DNA from: Rubrobacter indicoceani
GTDB taxonomy: Bacteria; Actinomycetota; Rubrobacteria; Rubrobacterales; Rubrobacteraceae
Assembly: GCF_003568865.1 (NCBI RefSeq)
Contig: NZ_CP031115.1
Location: 1,302,001-1,366,000, forward strand
DNA length: 64,000 nucleotides
Reading direction: 5' to 3'
Positions 26,956 through 36,318 of this stretch are shown one piece after another. The position numbers and the translations under genes were made by a program. How positions within the stretch are numbered: position 1 is the first letter of the stretch; each line of letters begins with the position of its first letter. The notes beneath the pieces are model-generated. The model did no database searches. It was not told the DNA's origin and saw only the letters and a program-made list of their open reading frames with translations.

Positions 26956-29859
26956 CTAACCCGGCACGACCTGAACGTCCACCCAGTCAACGGCGCGGGT
27001 ATCCTTCGGGTCGGGCATTCTGGCGACGATCTTGATGTAGAGCATCCTGTCGGCCTGATCGTAGAAGTAGCTGGACTTCTGGACGTTCGCCGAGCGAAGC
27101 TCCGCGACGCTTTTTACCTGCACGCCCTGTGCCCAGGATGGACCCGCCGGCCCGAGGTCGTACTCGCCCCACCGAAGTACTTTCGGGGTCCCCGCGTACG
27201 GGACCTGGACGATGACGTTTTTCGTGTCGCCGTCCCGGAGTACAAACTGGAGCCTCTCGCTCGTCGGGGTCCCGCCGTTATAGGCGACCCTGTACATCTC
27301 GTTTACGACGACGCTCGTCTCCGCCGCCCTTGAGTAGTCGCAGCAGCCGTTGAGGGTCTGATCCACGCCCTTCTCGGTTGTGAGGCGGAGGGGTTTTATG
27401 GAGGTCGGGCTGCCGCCGAGCGTCCCGACCATGAGGGTCGCGTGCTCCAGACCGGGCGGGCAGACGTAGGCGTTCCAGTCGGCGTTCTTTGTGCAGCCCT
27501 CTCGGGTCAGGAACGGGCTGTTCGCCGTGAGGACGCTCCCGGCGGTCCCGGTCAGGGAGCCGTCCGCGTCCCGGAAGACAAGGGAGCGGTCGCCGTCCCT
27601 GTTCTCAGCCGGGCCGGGAAGGTATAGCTTTCTTGCGTCCACGAACCGGAGGCCGCTGGTGTAGTTGCCGGGATGCACTCCGAAAGCGTCTTCCAGAAGC
27701 ATGCCGAGCGCGCTCGCCTGGCGCATGTCGTTCGGCTGGAAGTCCGCAAAGGTCGTGCCTCTGGTCCCGACCTTGCCGTCGTAGAACTCGTAGCCCCGGA
27801 TGGGGAAGTCGGGTCGCCAGGGCATCGGGAGGCTCCGGTTCTCCGCCCCGACCCGACCGTTTTCCCGCTCCCAGCTGTTCGTGTTGCCGAGGTTTCGCGT
27901 CTCCCCGACGACCAGGGAGCCGTCCAGGTAGGTTTCGTGGGAGGCAAAGGTCGCCCCGATGGCGTTGTCAGCGAGAACGGCGTCTGTGAAAACGTTCCGT
28001 GTGCCGCGCTGCCAGATGCCGCGCTCGCGGTTCTTGTAGCCCGTGAAGCGGTCGAAGACGGCGGGGACGGGCGAGGAGTTCCGGTCGGACGGGTTGAGGA
28101 GGGGGCGGTAGTTTGTGGTCTCCGTGGTCGAACCGTCGGGCTTCGGGCCGTCGTCTATAAAGAGGCCGGTCAGGTTGTTTGAGTGGGCGGTGTTGCCGGA
28201 GAAGACGCCGAGCGGGGTTCGGCGGGGCCAGATGGCGGTTGTCCTGGAGAGGCCGGTCGGGTTCTCGGGGAGGGCAAACCAGAAGCCGAAGCCCTCGGAA
28301 CCCGCCGCGACGTTGCCCCGGAGGGTGTTGTCGGGGTTGGTGATCCAGAACGTCGCCGGGCGGGCGTCGCTCAAGAGAAGCCGCTCTGATTCCGGGGGCT
28401 TGCGGGTTACAAACCCGAGGTTGCCTTCAAGGACGTTATCCGTCTCGGCCCCGTCCTCGAGGAAGAAGGCGTGGCCGGGGGTGTTGTAGCAGGTGTTGCC
28501 TGCGACGCGCAGCCCGTTTGTGCCGTGGATGGTTACGCAGCGGTTGAAGGTGTTGTGGAGGGTGGTGTTCGTCAGGTACGAGTCGGCCCCGGCGTTCGAG
28601 AGCAGGTGGAAGTGTACTGGGTAGCGGCGCAGGATGTTTCTCTGGCCCATCCGGGTGAGCTCAGCGCCCTCCATCCGGAGTTTGCCATCGTCCATGACCA
28701 TAAGCTGGCCGCCGAAACCGTCCGCGCTGGATGCGGCTTCCCCCTCGATAACGACGTTTCGTGAGAGCAGGGCGACCTCGGCGCGCTCGTCTACGGTTCC
28801 GCCGGCGATGGACTGCTTCTCGCCGTAGTGGGAGTACGTGAGCCTGCGCGAAAGGGTGAGGCGGTTGTCCGAGACGGCGGTGATCGTCGCCTCCTCGGCC
28901 TGCAGCGGCGCGAAGTCGGTCGAGGCGATGGCGATGCGGTCTCCGACTCGCCAGCCGGGGTCTTTTTCAAGGGTGATGGTGTTGGACCCGGCGGCGGCGG
29001 TCGCCCCGAGGCGGGTCCAGCCGCTTCGCGCCTCGCCGTGAACGTCGAGCGTACCGCCCATGACGCCCAGAACCTTTGCCCCCATCCCCATTATGTTCTG
29101 GGCCCTGTCGGAGCCGGTGAGGACTATTCTCGCCCGGGTTTCGATCGGGTCTTCCCGGGTGCCGACCTCCAGAGCCCCGTGAACCATTACGTAGCCGGAG
29201 GTGAGGGTTACGTCGCTGTCGGCGAACCGGAGCGTACCGTTTACGGTGAGGCCTCCGAGCGCCGGGGTGTCGCGGTCGAGCAGAACGGTCTTTCCGGCCG
29301 GCACGATGACCTCCTCGCCCGCTCCGGGGATCGCCCCGCCCCAGGTTACGGCGTCCGACCACCGCTCGGCGGTCCCGGAAGAGCCCGTCCCCGACTGCGG
29401 GTCCTCGACGGGCTCGGGGGCGGGTTCGGCCGTCGGCGGTGGGGGAGCTTCCGGACCGGGAGCCGGGATACTGACTGTTGTCTGCGCCCTTCTCGGGGGT
29501 TTCGCGGTCTTTGCGGTGAGGGTTCCGGTCGCGGCGTTCGCGGGGATCTTCCAGCTTCTGACAAAGCGTCCCCGGCGGTCGGTCATGACCTTTGCAACGC
29601 GGCGGTTCTCGAAGCGGATCTCGATCGGCGTCGATTTCGGAAAGCCGGAGCCGGAGATCCTGACCGCTAGCCCCGGGGCCGTCTGGCCCGAAACCGTGAG
29701 CTTCGGGGCGAGGCCTGCCGGGTTTGCGGAGGCCGCCGTGGCGCAGGCGAGCACGATAGCGGTGGCAACAAGGAGGGCGAGTCGAACGCCGAGGCGGTAC
29801 GGGGGACCGGAGCCGCCGGCTTCAGCGTCCCGGGCGTAACCCGAAGGTCTCGTAGTCAT
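26956..29859 (-). CDS. Large secreted G8-domain/parallel beta-helix protein (CEMIP-like)
   Basis: 967 residues. A basic N-terminus and hydrophobic stretch (about 26-46) ending at ATAASA-N look like a Sec signal peptide. Next come an immunoglobulin-like region (50-130, [18 protein letters not shown]), a Pro/Glu-rich linker (132-156), and a G8-type domain starting [20 protein letters not shown] at 167-186. A long right-handed beta-helix-like part follows with repeated N-x-x-x-G/N turns ([52 protein letters not shown]). This order recalls the extracellular core of animal CEMIP/TMEM2 and their bacterial relatives; binding or cleavage of a polysaccharide is plausible. Conserved His in VHFHLL and [11 protein letters not shown] are notable. 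It lies upstream of ilvD on the same strand. Confidence 0.82.
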   Translation of the reverse strand: MTTRPSGYARDAEAGGSGPPYRLGVRLALLVATAIVLACATAASANPAGLAPKLTVSGQTAPGLAVRISGSGFPKSTPIEIRFENRRVAKVMTDRRGRFVRSWKIPANAATGTLTAKTAKPPRRAQTTVSIPAPGPEAPPPPTAEPAPEPVEDPQSGTGSSGTAERWSDAVTWGGAIPGAGEEVIVPAGKTVLLDRDTPALGGLTVNGTLRFADSDVTLTSGYVMVHGALEVGTREDPIETRARIVLTGSDRAQNIMGMGAKVLGVMGGTLDVHGEARSGWTRLGATAAAGSNTITLEKDPGWRVGDRIAIASTDFAPLQAEEATITAVSDNRLTLSRRLTYSHYGEKQSIAGGTVDERAEVALLSRNVVIEGEAASSADGFGGQLMVMDDGKLRMEGAELTRMGQRNILRRYPVHFHLLSNAGADSYLTNTTLHNTFNRCVTIHGTNGLRVAGNTCYNTPGHAFFLEDGAETDNVLEGNLGFVTRKPPESERLLLSDARPATFWITNPDNTLRGNVAAGSEGFGFWFALPENPTGLSRTTAIWPRRTPLGVFSGNTAHSNNLTGLFIDDGPKPDGSTTETTNYRPLLNPSDRNSSPVPAVFDRFTGYKNRERGIWQRGTRNVFTDAVLADNAIGATFASHETYLDGSLVVGETRNLGNTNSWERENGRVGAENRSLPMPWRPDFPIRGYEFYDGKVGTRGTTFADFQPNDMRQASALGMLLEDAFGVHPGNYTSGLRFVDARKLYLPGPAENRDGDRSLVFRDADGSLTGTAGSVLTANSPFLTREGCTKNADWNAYVCPPGLEHATLMVGTLGGSPTSIKPLRLTTEKGVDQTLNGCCDYSRAAETSVVVNEMYRVAYNGGTPTSERLQFVLRDGDTKNVIVQVPYAGTPKVLRWGEYDLGPAGPSWAQGVQVKSVAELRSANVQKSSYFYDQADRMLYIKIVARMPDPKDTRAVDWVDVQVVPG

Positions 29860-29958
29860 CCGTTCCCCGTTTCGATCTTCCGTCTCCGCTACAAGAAAGC
29901 CATTTCAGGGTCGTTTATCGGTCCAGAGGGGGCGGGGCTTAACGCTTGACGGGGGAGA

Positions 29959-29964
29959 TAGAAT
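29959..29964 (+). promoter_or_regulatory. -10 element of a leaderless promoter for the DUF2905 gene
   Basis: TAGAAT is followed by the six bases AAAAAG and then the ATG at 29971. The spacing equals that of the RSH gene, implying transcription starts at the start codon. A GGGGGAGA stretch sits upstream of the -10 element and could not act as a ribosome-binding site if this promoter is used. Confidence 0.45.
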
Positions 29965-29970
29965 AAAAAG

Positions 29971-30189
29971 ATGGATCTCTCGACCATAGGCAGGGTGATG
30001 ATCTTCGGCGCGCTCGGGCTGCTCGTGCTCGGCGGGCTATTCGTGCTGCTCGGACGCTTCGGCCTGACGCGGCTGCCGGGCGATCTGTCGTTTCAGCGCG
30101 GCGGGCTTACGGTCTACTTCCCGATAGGGCTTATGATCCTTCTCTCGGTGGTCGGGACGATCATCCTCAACCTTTTCTTTCGCCGCTAG
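29971..30189 (+). CDS. DUF2905 small membrane protein
   Basis: 72 residues with two hydrophobic helices (about 7-28 and 49-68) joined by the loop LGRFGLTRLPGDLSFQRGGL, whose L-P-G-D-x-x-x-x-R pattern is diagnostic of DUF2905. The function is unknown. In many bacteria this gene lies between ruvB and queA; here it still precedes queA by 12 bases but is separated from ruvB by about 7.5 kb. Confidence 0.9.
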   Translation: MDLSTIGRVMIFGALGLLVLGGLFVLLGRFGLTRLPGDLSFQRGGLTVYFPIGLMILLSVVGTIILNLFFRR

Positions 30190-30201
30190 AACCGCCCGGG
30201 C

Positions 30202-31203
30202 TTGCAGACCTCAGAACTCGACTACAGTTTGCCCGAGGCCCTGATCGCCCAGCGCCCCGCTTCGCCCCGCGACGCCTCCCGGCTTATGGTCGTAGACGCC
30301 GGCTCCGGCTCGATAGAACACCGCACCTTCCGCGAACTACCGGGCTTTCTGCGTCCCGAAGACGCCCTTGTAGTAAACGAAACCAGGGTTATCCCGGCCC
30401 GACTCGAAGCCCGCCGCTCGACCGGTGGCGCGGTCGAGCTGCTGTTCCTCAGAGAGCGCGAGGCCGGGGTTTGGGAGGCGCTCGCGAGGCCAGGCAAGCG
30501 CCTCCGGCCGGGGATGGAACTCACCGTCGGCGGGGAGACCCTGACGGCCGTCGGGCCCGCCGGGGACGGACGGTGGCTTGTCTCCGGCAGAGACCTTCCG
30601 GCTACGATGGGTCGGCACGGACGCGCCCCGCTGCCGCCGTACATCGCCCCGACCGGCGCGGCGGAGGCCGAGTACCAGACCGTCTACGCCCGGCGTCCCG
30701 GCTCCGCCGCGGCCCCGACCGCCGGGCTGCACTTCACCGAAGCGACCCTCGACGGGGTGAGCAGGGCCGGAGCTGCGCTGCTGAAGGTAACTCTGCACGT
30801 CGGGGTCGGGACCTTTACCCCGGTGCGCACCGAAGACCTCGCCGAGCACCGGATGCACGCCGAGTTCTACTCCGTGGCGCCGGAGACCGGGCGGGAGGTA
30901 GACGCCGCGGAGCGGACCATCGCCGTCGGGACGACCGTTGCAAGGACGCTCGAAAGCCGGGCCGGGAGCGGTCGGGACGAGGGGGAGTCGGAGCTTTTCA
31001 TCTACCCCGGCTACCGGTGGCGGGCGGTTGACGCCCTTGTAACGAACTTCCACCTGCCGCGCTCGACGCTCCTTGCGATGGTGATGAGCTTCGGGGGCAC
31101 GGAGCTTGTGCGGGAGGCCTACCGGGTGGCGGTCGAGGAGAAGTACCGGTTTTTCTCCTTCGGAGATGCGATGCTCGTCCTGAACGGGGGGCGCAGCCGA
31201 TGA
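30202..31203 (+). CDS. queA: S-adenosylmethionine:tRNA ribosyltransferase-isomerase
   Basis: 333 residues. It transfers the ribosyl moiety of S-adenosylmethionine to preQ1 in tRNA to form epoxyqueuosine. It starts ELDYSLPEALIAQRP, then DALVVNETRVIPARL, PLPPYI with tyrosine downstream in YQTVYARRPGSAAAPTAGLHF, and LHVGVGTFTPV; the end FHLPRSTLLAMVMSF is typical. The TTG start sits 12 bases after the DUF2905 stop. The stop overlaps the tgt ATG (ATGA). Queuosine-tRNA modification is therefore represented by a queA-tgt pair. Confidence 0.97.
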   Translation: MQTSELDYSLPEALIAQRPASPRDASRLMVVDAGSGSIEHRTFRELPGFLRPEDALVVNETRVIPARLEARRSTGGAVELLFLREREAGVWEALARPGKRLRPGMELTVGGETLTAVGPAGDGRWLVSGRDLPATMGRHGRAPLPPYIAPTGAAEAEYQTVYARRPGSAAAPTAGLHFTEATLDGVSRAGAALLKVTLHVGVGTFTPVRTEDLAEHRMHAEFYSVAPETGREVDAAERTIAVGTTVARTLESRAGSGRDEGESELFIYPGYRWRAVDALVTNFHLPRSTLLAMVMSFGGTELVREAYRVAVEEKYRFFSFGDAMLVLNGGRSR

Positions 31204-32315
31204 AGCCGCCCGTAACCATCGAGATAACCGCCCGCGACGGTGAGGCCCGCGCCGGGACGCTCGACACCCCGCACGGTTCCGTCGAGACCCCGACCTTCAT
31301 GCCCGTCGGGACAAAGGGGACGGTGAAGGGGCTCTCGCGGGAGGAGCTCCAGGACATCGGGGCCGGGGTCGTGCTGGGGAACACGTACCACCTGTATTTC
31401 AGGCCGGGGCGGGAGGTTGTACGCGAGGCGGGCGGGCTGCACGGTTTCACGGGCTGGGACGGGGCAATGCTCACGGACTCGGGGGGCTACCAGGTTTTCT
31501 CGCTGGCGAAGACGCGGAGGATCTCGGAGCGCGGCGTGGAGTTCGCTTCGGTCTACGACGGCTCCGTCCACGAGTTTACGCCGGAGCTTGCGACGAGCGT
31601 TCAGGGAGACCTCGGAGCGGATATCGCGATGGTCCTGGACGAATGTCCGCCCGCCAACGCCCCGCACGAGTACCACCGGGACTCGCTGCGCAGAACCGCC
31701 CGCTGGGCCGAGCGGTGCAAAGAGGCGCACGCCGGGGGGGATCAGAGCCTCTTCGGGATCGTCCAGGGCGGGCTTTTCCCAGACCTGCGCAAGGAGAGCC
31801 TGCGCCTGACGACCGACCTCGACTTCCCCGGCTACGCCGTCGGGGGGCTTTCGGTCGGGGAATCGCGGGCGGAGATGCTCGAGGTGCTCGAACAAACCGC
31901 GCCGCTTCTGCCCGCAGACAAGCCGCGCTACTTCATGGGGATCGGGGACCCGGCCGGGATCCTTCAGGTGATACGCCTCGGGGTGGATATGTTCGACTGC
32001 GTGCTGCCGACGCGTCTTGCCCGCCACGGCTCCGTCCTTACGCGGGACGGACGGCTGAACCTGCGCAACGCACGCTTTCGCCGGGACTTCTCGCCGCTTG
32101 ACGCGGGGTGCGACTGCCCTACGTGCGCGGGGTACAGCCGGGCGTATCTGGCGCACCTCGTCCGGGAGGACGAGCTGCTCGGACACCGGCTCGTTACGTA
32201 TCACAACGTCCGGTTCGTGACCCGGCTCTGCGAGGAGGCGCGGGGTCACATCCGGGCCGGGGATTTCGGGGCCTGGTCGGAGACGTGGATCTCGCGTTAC
32301 GAGGGTCGGGGGTGA
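31200..32315 (+). CDS. tgt: tRNA-guanine transglycosylase
   Basis: 371 residues. It replaces guanine 34 by preQ1 in tRNAs with GUN anticodons. Motifs are the N-terminal TPTFMPVGTKGTVKGLS, MLTDSGGYQVFSL with the catalytic acid, GGLSVGESRAEMLE, MGIGDPAGILQVIRLGVDMF with the nucleophilic Asp, and the C-terminal zinc site CDCPTCAGYSRAYLAHL with the later His. The stop lies inside a large inverted repeat that extends to the secD start codon. Confidence 0.97.
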   Translation: MKPPVTIEITARDGEARAGTLDTPHGSVETPTFMPVGTKGTVKGLSREELQDIGAGVVLGNTYHLYFRPGREVVREAGGLHGFTGWDGAMLTDSGGYQVFSLAKTRRISERGVEFASVYDGSVHEFTPELATSVQGDLGADIAMVLDECPPANAPHEYHRDSLRRTARWAERCKEAHAGGDQSLFGIVQGGLFPDLRKESLRLTTDLDFPGYAVGGLSVGESRAEMLEVLEQTAPLLPADKPRYFMGIGDPAGILQVIRLGVDMFDCVLPTRLARHGSVLTRDGRLNLRNARFRRDFSPLDAGCDCPTCAGYSRAYLAHLVREDELLGHRLVTYHNVRFVTRLCEEARGHIRAGDFGAWSETWISRYEGRG

Positions 32316-32351
32316 TCGTCTGCGGGCGGTGCTAGAATCCGCCCCGATCAC
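32312..32351 (+). promoter_or_regulatory. Nested inverted repeat with embedded extended -10 element before secD
   Basis: GTGATCG (32312-32318) is repeated inverted as CGATCAC (32345-32351), and inside it GGGCGG (32324-32329) pairs with CCGCCC (32339-32344). RNA reading through from tgt could form a 13-pair stem with a five-base bulge, ending exactly at the secD ATG. The loop contains the extended -10 element TGC-TAGAAT (32330-32338). A transcript begun from that element would lack the left arm. This suggests a dual terminator/attenuator and promoter function, inferred only. Confidence 0.6.
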
Positions 32352-33830
32352 ATGAATATTCTCAGAAACAACCTTATCATCCTCGGTCTGGTCGTTGCGT
32401 TGCTCGCGGTGGCGGCGTATCTGATCTTTATCCGCCAGCCCGTTTCGCAGGCGACGCAGCTCGGCCTCGACCTCGAAGGCGGCGTGAGGGTGCAGCTTCA
32501 GGGTTTCAAGAACGACGGCACGGACGTAACAAGCGATGAGATGGCCCGCGCCATAGAGGTTATCCGCCAGCGCGTGGACAGCCTCGGCGTAACGGAGCCG
32601 GAGATCAGGCAGCAGGGGGCGAACGAAGCCCTTGTAGACATCCCCGGCATCACCGATTCGGATCAGGCGGTCGAGATCATCGGCCGGACGGCCCAGCTTG
32701 GCTTCTACCGGGTGATCTCATCCGACGCACAGCAGGCCGTCCCGGATGCGGAGGTGGAGGACGCCCGCGAAGAGCTGCGCGAGTCCCTGCGCGAGTCCAG
32801 CGACTTCGAGGAGGGTGAGACGAAAGTCCTTTTCGAAGAGACCCCGGACCCTTCGGGCAACGGCAACATCGTCGCCGGGTACATCGTCAGCGAGCAGCCG
32901 CAGCTCACCGGGGAGGCGATAGATTCAGCCTCGCTCGCCCGCGACCAGCAGGGAAGGCTCGAGGTCCAGATGAACCTGACCGGCCAGGGCGGGCGCGACT
33001 TCGGACAGCTCTCGCAGGACATCGTTCAGGGGGCTCTGGCCGAGGGCGCACCGGGGACGGGGCAGCTTGCCGTCGTGCTCGACGAAGACGTGGTGAGCGC
33101 GCCGACCGTGCAGGAGCCGATCCTCGGCGGTCAGGTTTCGATCAACAACACCTCAACGCCCGAGGGTCTGCCCGAGGATGAGGCCAGAGAACTGGAGGTC
33201 GTTCTCCAGACGGGCGCGCTGCCTATAAACATGGAGGTTCTCTCGGTGCAGTCCATCGGGCCGACGCTCGGGGCGGAGTCCTTGCGAAGCGGACTTCTGG
33301 CCGCGCTTGCGGGGCTGGCGTTCGTGCTGGTCTTCCTGACGTTCATCTACCGCGCGCTCGGCATCGTGGCGAGCCTTGCCCTGCTTATCTACGGGTTTCT
33401 TTTGTGGGGGATCATCGTCGCCGTGCCGATCACGATGACGCTTCCGGGCATCGCCGGGATCGTGCTCTCGGTCGGCGTTGCGGCGGACGCGAACATCGTT
33501 ATCTTTGAGCGCATAAAGGAGGAGGTGAGGGCCGGGAAGTCGGCTCGCGCGGCGATTCAGGCCGGTTATAGAAAGGGTTTCCGGGCGGTTCTGGACGGAA
33601 ACGTTACAACGCTTATCACCGCCGTGATCCTCTTTGCGCTCGCGAGCGCGCAGGTCCGGGGGTTCGCTGTTCTGCTCGCCATCGGGGTCCTGCTCTCGAT
33701 GTTCACGGCCATCGTGGTGACGCGCGCCCTGCTCGGCATCCTCGCCAGCCGGGGCATGAACATTTCGCCTTCGATGATGGGGGTTACAAAGCGGAGCATG
33801 GAGCGCGAGAACGCCGGTGACAAGGCATGA
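32352..33830 (+). CDS. secD: Protein translocase subunit SecD
   Basis: 492 residues, a membrane component that uses proton motive force to aid late steps of Sec export. Membrane helix 1 is at about 10-27. The large extracytoplasmic region begins LGLDLEGGVRVQLQ (the conserved D-L-x-G-G motif), with VEVIRQRVDSLGVTEPEI-like IEVIRQRVDSLGV. The RND-type membrane bundle starts QSIGPTLGAESLRSGLLAA and contains GIVLSVGVAADANIVIFERIKEE. An acidic insertion near 137-160 (DAEVEDAREELRESLRE) lengthens the periplasmic part. yajC, usually between tgt and secD, is absent. secF overlaps the stop (ATGA). Confidence 0.97.
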   Translation: MNILRNNLIILGLVVALLAVAAYLIFIRQPVSQATQLGLDLEGGVRVQLQGFKNDGTDVTSDEMARAIEVIRQRVDSLGVTEPEIRQQGANEALVDIPGITDSDQAVEIIGRTAQLGFYRVISSDAQQAVPDAEVEDAREELRESLRESSDFEEGETKVLFEETPDPSGNGNIVAGYIVSEQPQLTGEAIDSASLARDQQGRLEVQMNLTGQGGRDFGQLSQDIVQGALAEGAPGTGQLAVVLDEDVVSAPTVQEPILGGQVSINNTSTPEGLPEDEARELEVVLQTGALPINMEVLSVQSIGPTLGAESLRSGLLAALAGLAFVLVFLTFIYRALGIVASLALLIYGFLLWGIIVAVPITMTLPGIAGIVLSVGVAADANIVIFERIKEEVRAGKSARAAIQAGYRKGFRAVLDGNVTTLITAVILFALASAQVRGFAVLLAIGVLLSMFTAIVVTRALLGILASRGMNISPSMMGVTKRSMERENAGDKA

Positions 33831-34765
33831 TGGAGCGTCTTCGGAAAATAGATTTCGCCCGGGGCTGGAAGATGTGGTTCGCGCTCTCCGGGTTCATTCT
33901 CGTGCTCGGCCTCGGGGCCATCGCGCTCGGCAACCTGAACTTCGGGATAGATTTCCAGGGCGGGGCGCAGTTCACCGCAACGGGGGCACAGAACAACCTC
34001 GACGAGGACGAGCTGCGGCAGGAGTTGCCGGCGTCCGTGCGGCAGGACGCCCTTATACAGAGCCTCGGTCAGAACGGCTACGAGGTCAGGACGCCGGTCG
34101 TGGAGCAGCAGGAGTCCTCCGAGGTGCGCGACGCGATAGCCGGGGCTACGGACGCGGAGGTAAGCGTTAATTCGATCAGCCCGAGCTTCGGGGAACAGAT
34201 AAGAAACCAGGCTCTCTCGGCGGTCGCTGCCTCGTTGCTCATCGTCGTGATCTTTATAACCATTCGCTTTGAGTTCGCCTACGCCGTCGCCGCCCTTGCG
34301 GCCCTCCTGCACGACATCTTTATCACCATCGGGTTCTACGCCATAGTCGGTCGGGAGGTGAACCTCGTAACGGTCGTCGCGGTGCTTACGGTGCTCGGCT
34401 ACTCGCTCTACGATACGATCATCATCTTCGACAGGGTCCGGGAGAACACGCCGGAACTCGGCTACCGGCGCGACCGCTTCGAGAACATGGTCAACGTATC
34501 CATTCTGCAGGTGATAAGGCGTTCGCTCTACACGGCTATCTCCACTCTCATCCCGGTCATCGCTCTGCTCGTGTTCGGAGAGACAGTTCTCTCAGACTTT
34601 GCTTTCGCTCTTCTGGTCGGGATAGCCGCCGGGACTTACAGTTCCATCTTTATCGCCTCGCCCGTCCTATGTCTGTACAAAGCGTGGAGCGAGCCGCGCA
34701 AGGCTCGCCGCGAGGCTGAAGAACAGCGTCGTCCGAAACGGTCTTCGGGCGAGCCGCAGGTGTAG
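33827..34765 (+). CDS. secF: Protein translocase subunit SecF
   Basis: 312 residues. N-terminal membrane helix (about 15-35), then the LNFGIDFQGGAQFTATG motif equivalent to D-F-x-G-G. The C-terminal bundle has QAL-like helices with LVTVVAVLTVLGYSLYDTIIIFDRVRENTPEL, and RRSLYTAISTLIPVIALLVFG. The Arg/Lys-rich tail lies in the cytoplasm. It works as a complex with SecD, with which its ATG overlaps by four bases. It is the last gene of the queA-tgt-secDF run. Confidence 0.97.
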   Translation: MMERLRKIDFARGWKMWFALSGFILVLGLGAIALGNLNFGIDFQGGAQFTATGAQNNLDEDELRQELPASVRQDALIQSLGQNGYEVRTPVVEQQESSEVRDAIAGATDAEVSVNSISPSFGEQIRNQALSAVAASLLIVVIFITIRFEFAYAVAALAALLHDIFITIGFYAIVGREVNLVTVVAVLTVLGYSLYDTIIIFDRVRENTPELGYRRDRFENMVNVSILQVIRRSLYTAISTLIPVIALLVFGETVLSDFAFALLVGIAAGTYSSIFIASPVLCLYKAWSEPRKARREAEEQRRPKRSSGEPQV

Positions 34766-34852
34766 TCGGTTCCACTACAGACCCTCCGGTTTCCGTTTGT
34801 GTAATAGTATTTCCTTGAAGTGTCTCTATCCGCAATTTGTAAGAGGGTCCGG

Positions 34853-35542
34853 TTGGGCGCGCTGAAAAGAGAATTTCTGGAAGTGTTTTACGCCGTCTTG
34901 CCGATCATCTTCGTGATAGCACTGTTGCAGGTTTCTCTGATCCACATGCCCCTGGCCGATTTCTTTCAGTTTTTGCTGGCCGCTACCATGACCATAGTCG
35001 GTCTGGCGTTGTTCCTCTTCGGCGTGAAGCTCGGTCTTCTGCCGCTTGGCGAGTCACTGGGCTCGTACCTGCCGAGCAGAGGGTTCGTCCTTATCCTCCT
35101 TTTCGGGTTTCTGCTCGGGTTCGTCATAACGGTGGCCGAGCCGGACGTGCGTATCTTTGCCTCCCAGATCAACGACGCCTCCGAAGGCCTCACCTCCGAG
35201 AACCTGCTGATTTACTCGATCTCGCTCGGGGTCGGGATCTCGGTGGTAGTCGCGATGATCAGGACGGTTTTCGACCTGCGTCTGATCCACATCCTCATTC
35301 CCTGCTACGTCGTCGTGTTCACCCTGAGCTTCTTTGTGCCGGAGGACTATTTCTCTATCGCGTTCGACGCCGGGGGCGTTACGACGGGGCCGATCACCGT
35401 TCCTTTCCTGATCGCCTTGAACGTCGGCGTCGTCTCGGTTCTGGCCGGACGCAACGGGGTCTCGCAGGGGTTCGGGCTTGTGGCGCTCGCTTCGATAGGG
35501 CCGATCATCGCCGTAATGATTCTGGGGGTGCTTTTTAGTTGA
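34853..35542 (+). CDS. DUF1538 membrane protein, first copy
   Basis: 229 residues with six to seven predicted membrane helices. DUF1538 features are FLFGVKLGLLPLGESLGSYL, FVITVAEPDVRIFASQ (acidic residues within a helix), and AFDAGGVTTGPITVPF, a re-entrant-loop-like Gly-rich motif. The family is uncharacterised; the broken helices and E-P/D-A-G-G motifs look transporter-like. The TTG at 34853 has AGAGGG five bases before it and is chosen; an in-frame GTG at 34820 near a TAATAG could be a leaderless alternative. The second DUF1538 gene overlaps its stop. Confidence 0.85.
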   Translation: MGALKREFLEVFYAVLPIIFVIALLQVSLIHMPLADFFQFLLAATMTIVGLALFLFGVKLGLLPLGESLGSYLPSRGFVLILLFGFLLGFVITVAEPDVRIFASQINDASEGLTSENLLIYSISLGVGISVVVAMIRTVFDLRLIHILIPCYVVVFTLSFFVPEDYFSIAFDAGGVTTGPITVPFLIALNVGVVSVLAGRNGVSQGFGLVALASIGPIIAVMILGVLFS

Positions 35543-36318
35543 ATCCTCTTCGCGTCTTCGACGGCTACCCGGAGACCTTGCTGGAAGTGCTCTTCGCACT
35601 CGCTCCGCTGCTCGTTTTACTTCTCGTATTTCAGGGGATCGCCGGTCGGTCGGCCCTGCCGAACCTGCCGAGAATGCTCATGGGTATCGTACTGAGCATT
35701 TTCGGTCTATCGCTGTTTTTGCAGGGAGTTCATGTCGGGTTCCTTCCCTTCGGGGAGTTCACCGGGGCTGTTTTGAGCAGCGTGAGCTACAGTTGGATCT
35801 TGATCCCGGTCGGCTTCGTCCTGGGGTTCGCCTCGATCATCGCGGAACCTGCCGTGCGTGTCTTGAACTACGAGGTCGAGAAATTATCCACCGGCTCCAT
35901 ACGAAGCACGCCGATACTGATCACGCTCGCCGTCGGCGTCGGCTTCGCGGTCGCCCTTGCGATGGCGAGGATACTTTACGGGATCCCGCTGTGGGGGATA
36001 CTCGTTCCGGGCTACCTTCTCGCCTTTGCTCTGACCTGGTTTTCGTCGGATACCTTTACCTCCATCGCCTTCGACTCGGGTGGTGTGGCGACAGGCCCGA
36101 TGACCGTCACGTTCATACTCTCCCTTGCCGTGGGGGCTGCGACGGGCCTTGAAGGGCGGGACCCGGTGGTCGAAGGCTTCGGGCTTGTCGCCCTGGTGGC
36201 ACTTGCCCCCATACTGGCCGTCCTTATCCTGGGGATTATCTATAGAATCCAGGAAGGCGGAAGCAACCCGACACCCGAAAAGGAGGAGCAACGAGTTGAG
36301 ACCTCTGGCGGAGCTTGA
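35539..36318 (+). CDS. DUF1538 membrane protein, second copy
   Basis: 259 residues, a paralogue of the preceding protein with the same landmarks: FLQGVHVGFLPFGEFTG, ASIIAEPAVRVLNYEVE and AFDSGGVATGPMTVTFIL. Seven or so membrane helices are followed by a charged tail (QEGGSNPTPEKEEQRVET). The TTG start overlaps the first copy by four bases. Two adjacent half-sized paralogues suggest an obligate heterodimer; in other genomes DUF1538 can be a single long protein (recalled, not checked). The 3' end overlaps the PII-like gene by 23 bases. Confidence 0.88.
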   Translation: MNPLRVFDGYPETLLEVLFALAPLLVLLLVFQGIAGRSALPNLPRMLMGIVLSIFGLSLFLQGVHVGFLPFGEFTGAVLSSVSYSWILIPVGFVLGFASIIAEPAVRVLNYEVEKLSTGSIRSTPILITLAVGVGFAVALAMARILYGIPLWGILVPGYLLAFALTWFSSDTFTSIAFDSGGVATGPMTVTFILSLAVGAATGLEGRDPVVEGFGLVALVALAPILAVLILGIIYRIQEGGSNPTPEKEEQRVETSGGA

